Positions 57,783-64,000 of a DNA stretch of 64,000 nucleotides are shown piece by piece (the stretch's first letter is position 1; every line of letters begins with the position of its first letter). The notes beneath the pieces were generated by a model that was given only the letters and a program-made list of their open reading frames with translations, was not told the DNA's origin and made no database searches. Location: positions 434,001 to 498,000 of the forward strand of contig NZ_QFZQ01000002.1 of NCBI RefSeq assembly GCF_003171675.1, in the 5' to 3' direction. The stretch comes from Reichenbachiella versicolor (GTDB lineage Bacteria; Bacteroidota; Bacteroidia; Cytophagales; Cyclobacteriaceae). The position numbers and the translations under genes were made by a program.

Positions 57783-58814
57783 CTAGTTCTGCAAAAAATC
57801 AATAAGAAGTGGATACACCACATCGATTCTGGCAAAAGATTGAAGAGGCTCTAAATAATCATGTTTTAAACCTAACTCTGGATCAAGAGTATATTCTAAT
57901 ACTTCCGTATTTTCATACCCTCTCCATAATTCAGCATATTCGTCTATAACATCATTCCTTACACTTTGGTCACCCATTGACTTAATAAAAACGATCCTAC
58001 TTTTCTGTTGAGGAAATTGTCCACTTTCCAAATCCTTTCGAAGTTGAGCAGCTATTTCTATAAAAGCTAGAATTCCTTTAGTATGAATTCTAGGATAAGC
58101 ATGTAAAGGACCCGAGGTTGCATTATCCTGTATACTATCATTCCACCATTTAAATTCGGGAGGCATTATTTTTAGTGTGTTGATAACAAAGTTCTGTGAG
58201 TAATCAAATGGCAATGAAAGCTTAGGCAGAAAAAAGGGTGACGATAGTACGGCAACATCTACATTGTCATAATAGTAAGCGGCACATGCTGCTAAAGTAG
58301 CACCACCTGATATTGCAATTGTTCTGACAGATTCGCCTAGCCCTGAAGCAATTTCCATTGACTCATGAATATATTTAAGTAAATCTTCTTTACGTAATTT
58401 ACCAAAATCGTCGGTTGCAACATCTGAGTATCCATGATAAGGCATTCTTGGAACAAACACATTAAACCCTTTTGCATATAATTGGTTAGCAAGAATTTCA
58501 AACTGCTTTGGACAATTGGTATAGCCATGAAAAAGAACAACTACTATTTCGGTTTTGTTTCCATGATCTAATACAAATGACGAACATTCCTGATTTACTT
58601 CTGCTGGTTCATTGCTAATCAAATTATTAGCATTTTCCTTAGCTGATCGAAACGACAAGTGACTTTCATTTTTATTAAACTTGACATCGAATGATGGATA
58701 ATAATAAACTATTGCAAAGAGTATCACTATCAATAACGTTAAAGAAATCAACCATTTAATAAGGTTATTCAGCATTTTCATTTTTTGAATTAGTGTATGC
58801 ATAACGTAGAGCAA
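57783..58814 (-). CDS. Membrane-anchored alpha/beta hydrolase
   Basis: 343 aa; the start is uncertain among several Met codons. One N-terminal membrane helix (LIKWLISLTLLIVILFAIVYYY), then an alpha/beta hydrolase: VVVLFHGYTNCPKQF (oxyanion region), nucleophile elbow AISGGATLAA (G-G instead of the more usual GxSxG: ISGGA), and a His near the end in LKHDYLEP. Probably an esterase or lipase facing the periplasm. Substrate unknown. Confidence 0.8.
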   Translation of the reverse strand: MLYVMHTLIQKMKMLNNLIKWLISLTLLIVILFAIVYYYPSFDVKFNKNESHLSFRSAKENANNLISNEPAEVNQECSSFVLDHGNKTEIVVVLFHGYTNCPKQFEILANQLYAKGFNVFVPRMPYHGYSDVATDDFGKLRKEDLLKYIHESMEIASGLGESVRTIAISGGATLAACAAYYYDNVDVAVLSSPFFLPKLSLPFDYSQNFVINTLKIMPPEFKWWNDSIQDNATSGPLHAYPRIHTKGILAFIEIAAQLRKDLESGQFPQQKSRIVFIKSMGDQSVRNDVIDEYAELWRGYENTEVLEYTLDPELGLKHDYLEPLQSFARIDVVYPLLIDFLQN

Positions 58815-59055
58815 GTTAATTACATCTCTACGAATAATACTCTATCCCAATTTAAGTGTAGATTAAACAATGATACGTGGATAATACTAAATTGAAACCG
58901 AGATGACGTATCAAAAGTCATTTAACATTTTTAGCTACTTATTTTTCAAATAAATTGTTTGACAGAATCCTTTAACTAAAAGAAAAGTCTTTCTGTATTT
59001 GAGTTCTATTTAAACAACAGTTACTCGAAATGTGGTCGTTGCGTAATATGCTCAT

Positions 59056-59063
59056 TACCTTTG
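59056..59063 (+). promoter_or_regulatory. -7 promoter box
   Basis: TACCTTTG matches TAnnTTTG exactly, 67 bases before the chosen start of the TPR gene. The -33 box is unclear. Confidence 0.5.
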
Positions 59064-59130
59064 CGGCAGAATTGACGTACGAAATGTGCGTTTGGATATT
59101 TTTAAACTAAAACCAAAAGAGGAGAAAGGC

Positions 59131-59790
59131 ATGGCAGAGAAGGCTACCGTTTACGAAACCCTTAAATTATTGTTTTATTCAGGTAAGGTTAAACCTTCAT
59201 TGAATAAGATCATAGCTGAACTAGAAAAAGACCCTTCAAATTTAGAATTGACACTTTTAGCTTGCAAAGCTCTATTAAGAGGAAAAGAGTATAAGAGTAT
59301 CGAAAAGTATGCGGATGCTGCTATTAAAATTGATGATCAAAACCCTACGGGTTATCACTACAAAGGTCTAGCGATTCATCATAACAAAGGACAAGAACAG
59401 GAAGCTCTCAAAAATATCAACAAAGCTCTAGAAATTGATCCTGAAAACGTAGTCTTCCTTAAAGATAAAGCCATCACACACTTAGCACTATATAAGGACT
59501 ATGACTTACCTGTAAAGTTTGCAGAAAAACACGGAGACAAAAGTCGTGAATGCATTCTAAAAATCATAGATCTCGTTGACAGCAAAGCAGCTCCAAACTA
59601 TATGGAACTATACGCAGTAGCAGAAGCTTCAATGATGATAGAGAAAAACCTAGACGCTAAACAGTATCTCCTTAAAGCAGAAAAAGCTTTTAACAAAGCA
59701 GAAGAAGGTGATAAAAATCAGAACGTCTATAAAGACATTATAAAGGCACAAAAAGCCTGTCAGAGACTTATAGACAAGTTCACTGAGTAG
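59131..59790 (+). CDS. TPR-repeat protein
   Basis: 219 aa from ATG 59131, which has GAGGAG upstream; a GTG at 59086 would add 15 residues. Helical TPR repeats (for example AADAAIKIDDQNPTGYHYKG-like and ALKNINKALEIDPENVVFL). No signal peptide, so probably cytoplasmic. Binding partner unknown. The desaturase gene follows after 61 bases and may be cotranscribed. Confidence 0.85.
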   Translation: MAEKATVYETLKLLFYSGKVKPSLNKIIAELEKDPSNLELTLLACKALLRGKEYKSIEKYADAAIKIDDQNPTGYHYKGLAIHHNKGQEQEALKNINKALEIDPENVVFLKDKAITHLALYKDYDLPVKFAEKHGDKSRECILKIIDLVDSKAAPNYMELYAVAEASMMIEKNLDAKQYLLKAEKAFNKAEEGDKNQNVYKDIIKAQKACQRLIDKFTE

Positions 59791-59851
59791 CAAATTGACT
59801 ATATTCGCGTCTAATTTTAAAAATTAAGATTTTTACCAACAATCATTTCAA

Positions 59852-60775
59852 ATGGCGACAGCAGCTACAGCTCCTAGAGAACTAGGGAAACCATCCAATA
59901 AAAGTATCTTTGGATTCTTGTTATTTCACCTAGTTCCTTTATTGGCTATATATACAGGAGCAACTGCGTTCGATTGGGCTCTTTGCATTTTCTTGTATTT
60001 TTACAGAATGTTCTGGATTACAGGTGGTTACCACAGATATTTCGCCCATAGATCGTACAGAACATCGAGGTTTTTTCAGTTTATCATTGCGTTTATGGCA
60101 CAAACTTCTGTGCAAAAAGGAGCGCTTTGGTGGGCTAGTCACCATAGAGTTCACCATAGAAAAAGTGACACCTATGATGATCCACATTCGATGAAACATT
60201 ATGGATTTTGGTATTCTCACATAGGATGGATTATGTCAAAAGAATTCAAACCAACACATTATAAATTGATCTCTGATTATTCAAAGTATCCAGAATTGGT
60301 TTGGTTGAATAAATACCATTTAGTACCACCTATTATTTTAGCTTTGGGAGTAATGGCTCTTGGAGGAATAGTAAACGGAGGAAGTATTGATATGATGTTT
60401 ACTAGTGCTGGTACTTCAAGTTTGCTAATAGGGTTTTTCTTAAGTACAGCTATTTTGTTTCATGGTACATTTAGTATCAACTCAATTATGCATAAACTAG
60501 GCAGACAAAGGTATGAATCAGGTGATGAATCAAGAAATAGCTTAATTTTAGCATTGGTGACTCTTGGGGAAGGATGGCATAATAATCACCACTATTACGA
60601 AGTAGCGGCACGTCAAGGTTTTTTCTGGTGGGAAATCGATATTACTTGGTACATTTTGAAAGCTTTTTCTTTCGTAGGACTAATTTGGGATATGCAAAGT
60701 GTGCCTAAGCACATTAAATATTCTAAAAATAAAGAAGATGCCAAAAGGTTAGCTAAAGAAATGGCAGCCGCTTAA
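59852..60775 (+). CDS. Fatty-acid (acyl-CoA) desaturase
   Basis: 307 aa membrane desaturase. The three histidine boxes are intact: HRYFAH, HRVHH and HNNHH, which bind the di-iron centre. About four membrane helices. It introduces a cis double bond, most likely delta-9, into saturated acyl chains for membrane fluidity. Followed by a strong terminator. Confidence 0.95.
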   Translation: MATAATAPRELGKPSNKSIFGFLLFHLVPLLAIYTGATAFDWALCIFLYFYRMFWITGGYHRYFAHRSYRTSRFFQFIIAFMAQTSVQKGALWWASHHRVHHRKSDTYDDPHSMKHYGFWYSHIGWIMSKEFKPTHYKLISDYSKYPELVWLNKYHLVPPIILALGVMALGGIVNGGSIDMMFTSAGTSSLLIGFFLSTAILFHGTFSINSIMHKLGRQRYESGDESRNSLILALVTLGEGWHNNHHYYEVAARQGFFWWEIDITWYILKAFSFVGLIWDMQSVPKHIKYSKNKEDAKRLAKEMAAA

Positions 60776-60796
60776 GAACGTTTTAGAAAAAACTTT

Positions 60797-60834
60797 AAAA
60801 CGCAGTTATTAGATGAAATAACTGCGTTTTTTTT
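60797..60834 (+). terminator. Terminator of the desaturase gene
   Basis: AAAACGCAGTTATT and AATAACTGCGTTTT form a 14-bp stem followed by more T residues. Confidence 0.92.
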
Positions 60835-61200
60835 ATTCTATAGCATAAAGAAAATCTGTCTTACATATCAAGACACAGAATTACGAACTCTTTATCCACT
60901 TAGTCTTATAATTATTATTTGGAAGGGATAGACTAGTAAACCCAAATAACGAGCTAGACACTATCTATGAATTCTTAGTGGTTTTTAATACTTCAGGATC
61001 TTGTATACTAATAAGGATCATCATCAGTAAAACAAGGCTACTTTTCTAAAGTTCAAACTCTACTCAGGACCAAGAGAATTTGTAAGTTGATAAAAGAACT
61101 CATTTTAATTTGTAAATATATTTTAGAATGCCTCCTATCAAAGACCTAAGATATTATACATATCAAATGTTAACCACGCATATTGCTTTTCTTTACGTAT
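60835..61200. other. Intergenic region, only a weak dyad
   Basis: About 365 bases without a supported gene. TTATTTGG (60915-60922) is inverted as CCAAATAA (60942-60949). Nothing else recognised. Confidence 0.5.
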
Positions 61201-61239
61201 AAAAAAGCCCTGATTATCCAAAATAATCAGGGCTTTTTT
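61201..61239. terminator. Bidirectional terminator
   Basis: AAAAAGCCCTGATTAT and ATAATCAGGGCTTTTT form a 16-bp stem with a five-base loop, A-rich on one side and T-rich on the other. It ends the minus-strand gene at 61257 and could stop read-through from the left. Confidence 0.92.
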
Positions 61240-61256
61240 ACTATGCTAAATGGTAA

Positions 61257-61700
61257 CTAAAAGACAAACCTAACATTCAATCCAAAACCATCTCCAGAAA
61301 ATTCAGTTTCTTCTACTAACCAAAATGTTGGTCTCCAATCCGCGGATAATGACATAGGAAAGTTAAATTGGTAAGACAACCCAACTTCTCCACTTACCCC
61401 TAATAAGAATAAATTATTTCCTGCATAAAGTGACGGTCCTGCGCCTACATACCATCTCAATGCTTCTTCTGTCCCTACTCGATCATACAAAAAGTCCCAA
61501 AGAGCATCTGCTCCAAATCCATCACCGAAAGAGACATTAGCATGAATCCTTTTAACATTACCAGGGTTCAACAAACCATCAATTGCAACATTATTTCCTG
61601 AAACTTCTCCAAATCGAATACCCAGTTCTGAAACAAACTGTGCTTGAGCTCCTACTGCTGAAATGACTATGAAAGTCAAAATTGCGATAATTTTTTTCAT
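61257..61700 (-). CDS. Small exported outer-membrane-like protein
   Basis: 147 aa from the ATG giving MKKIIAILTFIVISAVGAQAQ, a clear signal peptide; a start six codons upstream is less likely. The mature part is beta-rich with Gly/aromatic alternation and ends in FVF, so probably a small eight-stranded barrel. No family named. Confidence 0.75.
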   Translation of the reverse strand: MKKIIAILTFIVISAVGAQAQFVSELGIRFGEVSGNNVAIDGLLNPGNVKRIHANVSFGDGFGADALWDFLYDRVGTEEALRWYVGAGPSLYAGNNLFLLGVSGEVGLSYQFNFPMSLSADWRPTFWLVEETEFSGDGFGLNVRFVF

Positions 61701-61796
61701 ATAATATTGTTTAAGCATTTTATCATTTTAGGGTTTGAAATTAGTACTTTTTCAATTTGTTACACCCTTTTCAGAATCGATTTTTTTGATGAAAAA

Positions 61797-62249
61797 CTAA
61801 TACCCTATTCCCTTAGCCATTAGTGATGCACACAATACGGTGAGAACCAATCCAATCAACTCAAATGTAAGTATCCTTGAAATCAACTTATATTCTCGAT
61901 CTGTGACTATAGGTATTTTCCCTTTGTAAGTGGAACGTTGCCATTTGACAATTTTAACTGTTGGATAAATAGATAATACTCCTACACTGAAAAACATAGT
62001 TAGCTTAAGAATAAAAAAAGGACTACTCCAGTAAAACCCACTTCCCTTTTCTAAGAAGAAAACTCTGATGAATCCAAATATCAATACCAATGCAGCTGAT
62101 AAGCCGTATACCATATCGGCTTGCTGGATTCGTTTAGCATCGACAAGGGTTAACTCCTTTTTAAAAGTAACCTTCTCATAAACAACAGCTGACACTACCC
62201 CAAATGCTGCCAAAAAATAAAAAAACGCAACTATTGAGTTGATAATCAT
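61797..62249 (-). CDS. DUF2214 family membrane protein
   Basis: 150 aa with four membrane helices (VAFFYFLAAFGVVSAVVYEK, YGLSAALVLIFGFIRVFFLEKG, FILKLTMFFSVGVLSIYPTVK, and a C-terminal helix). The layout and ADMVYGLSA, LKLTMFF motifs fit DUF2214. Function unknown. Confidence 0.8.
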   Translation of the reverse strand: MIINSIVAFFYFLAAFGVVSAVVYEKVTFKKELTLVDAKRIQQADMVYGLSAALVLIFGFIRVFFLEKGSGFYWSSPFFILKLTMFFSVGVLSIYPTVKIVKWQRSTYKGKIPIVTDREYKLISRILTFELIGLVLTVLCASLMAKGIGY

Positions 62250-62311
62250 AGACTTGTATTAATTAACTTTTAGCTCTATGAATATACTTGATATAAAATA
62301 AAAAATCCCAG

Positions 62312-62345
62312 TCAGCAAAAGCCAACTAGGATTTATGATGATGAT
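62312..62345 (-). terminator. Terminator of the small exported gene
   Basis: AAATCC-c-AGT pairs with ACT-a-GGATTT; on the minus strand T residues follow. Just after the stop at 62358. Confidence 0.7.
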
Positions 62346-62357
62346 AAGACTAAATTT

Positions 62358-62699
62358 TTATTTCGAGATTGTCTTCTCTACTGCGTAATCTGCTATAGAT
62401 ACTTCATAAGAATAGTCACCCTCAGGTAACCGAGATACGTCAAATCTCTTAAGAACCAAACTGGCATTTTTTACTCTTTCGGAGTATAGTGCTGCTCCAT
62501 CAGCGTCGTAGATTTTAATTTTCACAACATCTGATCCAAATTTCTGGAATCCTACTAATACTTTTCCAGTTTTCTGCTGCTCGATCACCACATCAATAGC
62601 TGCAGTTTTAGTTTCGTCTAGCAATTTCCCAGTCTTAGCAAAAACCGAAGATGATGAGAACAATACTAGTGCGATCAAAGTGCTTTTAAATATGTTCAT
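62358..62699 (-). CDS. Small exported protein with a beta-sandwich-like domain
   Basis: 113 aa from the ATG giving MNIFKSTLIALVLFSSSSVF, a signal peptide; the frame extends 14 codons upstream without a better start. The mature part (VVKIKIYDADGAALYSERV, LPEGDYSYEVSIADY) resembles a single Ig-like strand set like those in T9SS tails, but it stands alone. Possibly a DUF3244-like secreted protein; not certain. Confidence 0.65.
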   Translation of the reverse strand: MNIFKSTLIALVLFSSSSVFAKTGKLLDETKTAAIDVVIEQQKTGKVLVGFQKFGSDVVKIKIYDADGAALYSERVKNASLVLKRFDVSRLPEGDYSYEVSIADYAVEKTISK

Positions 62700-62883
62700 T
62701 GCTATATTATTTTGTTGCGTTGTTAATTGATTACAATGCAAACTTGAAAAAACACTCTTTTAATCTAAAATGAATACCGGCGGACTGAAGGATACTCATG
62801 GTGAAATGCACAATTATCTAGGTGAATTGAAAGAGCTTAAACCAATTAAATAATAGATACAATACAACATCATAGATATAAAT

Positions 62884-62917
62884 AAAAGGGGTCTGAGAAA
62901 ACTATCAGACCCCTTTT
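62884..62917. terminator. Bidirectional terminator near the sulfatase
   Basis: AAAAGGGGTCTGA and TCAGACCCCTTTT form a perfect 13-bp stem with an eight-base loop. It lies about 75 bases after the sulfatase stop (minus strand). Confidence 0.92.
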
Positions 62918-62992
62918 ATCAATTATTAGAGATTAATTGCAAATACAAATAAGATTACTAACCTCTGAATTTTCCTCACTAGACAATTTTAT

Positions 62993-64000
62993 TTAGGGAA
63001 TGATATTACTAGGTATGTCTAACTTACTATCATGAGTTCCCTTCGCAAATGTGCTAATGTTGTAACTATTCTCTTTAGACCAATCACATTCTATTCTTCC
63101 ATCTCCTAACACAATATTTCCCAACTTTATTCTATACCAGTCCGCCAACTTTATGTAAGCTGGATCATTGGCCAGATTATTCAATTCGAACGGATCCTTT
63201 CTTAAATCATAAAGTGCCATTTCAGCTTTTTCTCTTGCACAAGTCATAGCCCATTTGACATTTTTATTTAGGTCATTCTTAGCAGGTCTCGTTTTCATTG
63301 AGAATGCAAAGTCATTTGATCTAATATATGCTCGTGGACCAGCAACTAGGTTTATTTCTCCTACTACATAATCTCTTTGTTCATCTTCATTATTCATGAA
63401 AGTCATCAAGTCCTTACCATCCAAGTAATCAAATTTTTCCTGAGATATATCTAATCCAGCTTCGGCTAAAATAGTAGGAGCTACATCTACATATTCAATT
63501 AACTGTCTTTTGATTTTGCCTGCTGGTATTTTGTTTTTGTCAGATGACACCATGATAATAGCGCTATTTACTGATTGTCTCCAAGGCCCAAATTTGGCAG
63601 CAATACCCTGTTCTCCTAACTGCCAACCATGATCACCTACGGTAAAAATAATCAGGTATTCTTGGTTATTTTTCTCACAATAAGATTTGAATAATTCAAC
63701 TGCCTCTCCTATCAAAGCATCTCCATGAGCACAAAATGCATAATAATCTTGTACAGCCTGTAACTGCTCTTCTTTAGTCATCTTATCAAAGTTTAGGTTA
63801 TTGTATAATTTGACTAATTGAGGTGGAAGTTTGTTCAGACTCTCTTTTTCGAAAACTGGTATGTTGTAATTCTTTTGTTTGAAAACGTCTCTAAACTTTT
63901 TAGGAGGAAGCACCGGTGTGTGTGGTAAATGAAACCCTAGACTTATCATTTGTGGTTGATTTGTCTTTGCACCTTGTACCTTGTCACCAAGTGCTGTCTC
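62993..64000 (-). CDS. Sulfatase, C-terminal part (cut by the window edge)
   Basis: At least 335 aa; the frame is still open at base 64000, so the N-terminus and the active-site Cys/Ser that is converted to formylglycine lie outside. Seen here: FHLPHTPVLPPKKF (typical of iduronate-2-sulfatase-like family members), metal-binding GDHGWQLGEQG, the substrate-side KFGPWRQS, and a C-terminal subdomain ending in ELNNLANDP. It removes sulfate esters, fitting the fucosidase and uronate genes in the window. Internal ATG 63949 is not the real start. Confidence 0.92.
   Translation of the reverse strand, partial: ETALGDKVQGAKTNQPQMISLGFHLPHTPVLPPKKFRDVFKQKNYNIPVFEKESLNKLPPQLVKLYNNLNFDKMTKEEQLQAVQDYYAFCAHGDALIGEAVELFKSYCEKNNQEYLIIFTVGDHGWQLGEQGIAAKFGPWRQSVNSAIIMVSSDKNKIPAGKIKRQLIEYVDVAPTILAEAGLDISQEKFDYLDGKDLMTFMNNEDEQRDYVVGEINLVAGPRAYIRSNDFAFSMKTRPAKNDLNKNVKWAMTCAREKAEMALYDLRKDPFELNNLANDPAYIKLADWYRIKLGNIVLGDGRIECDWSKENSYNISTFAKGTHDSKLDIPSNIIP

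Noticed and set aside
62770-62853. 27-codon frame (MNTGGLKDTHGEMHNYL...) before a terminator
   Set aside because: Very short, no recognisable promoter or ribosome site; the terminator is explained by the sulfatase gene on the other strand.

Overview
The window looks like chromosomal DNA of a marine, free-living Bacteroidota, probably a Cytophagales relative. I infer this from the AT-rich composition, near-consensus Bacteroidota promoters (-7 TAnnTTTG, one with a TTTG -33 box 21 bp upstream), secreted proteins ending in type IX secretion (T9SS) sorting domains, a GH29 fucosidase, a sulfatase, and Bacteroidota-typical families such as the periplasmic-TPR/HTH regulator. The species cannot be named from the sequence alone. 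I recognised no rRNA, tRNA or CRISPR array.

Layout. 1-938: a 461-bp tandem duplication carrying a palindromic repeat, no gene. 939-7910: a five-module protein (hydrolase, FAD oxidoreductase, fatty-acyl-AMP ligase, carrier protein, thioesterase), a coupled 54-aa membrane protein, and an NhaA antiporter with an N-terminal DsbA-like domain. 8-16 kb: a DUF3307 protein, a HAMP adenylate/guanylate cyclase, a T9SS-secreted protein, a GH29 fucosidase and a divergent membrane-spanning TPR/HTH regulator. 16-31 kb: aconitase B, a CBS protein, a LacI regulator divergent from kdgK and KDPG aldolase with an elaborate leader, O-acetylhomoserine sulfhydrylase, a small MITE-like element, a K+ channel, a 2-hydroxyacid dehydrogenase, two hypotheticals, yidC and pyrG. 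31-37.5 kb: an ECF sigma factor operon with a Spy-like protein, facing a lipoprotein/beta-barrel/TPR-CHAT protease operon with a paralogous small exported protein upstream. 37.6-44 kb: an FKBP isomerase and a MacAB-TolC-like export operon. 44-48.5 kb: an AI-2E family permease, a P450-MarC pair each broken by a one-base frameshift, and two identical tandem small-RNA-like units. 48.5-56 kb: two paralogous giant secreted modular proteins with an unrecognised N-terminal domain. 56-64 kb: SRPBCC protein, NrnA phosphoesterase, alpha/beta hydrolase, TPR protein, fatty-acid desaturase, small envelope proteins and a sulfatase cut by the window edge.

Functionally, the fucosidase, sulfatase, KDG kinase/KDPG aldolase and the T9SS proteins carrying F5/8C, LamG, PKD and FN3 modules fit growth on sulfated or uronate-containing algal polysaccharides, though the genes are scattered and no SusCD pair is present. 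The best candidates for something undescribed are the duplicated small-RNA unit (47628-47699 and 47806-47877), the FAAL mini-synthetase with its coupled membrane partners, the lipoprotein/barrel/CHAT operon, and the unrecognised catalytic-looking domain shared by the two giant secreted proteins.
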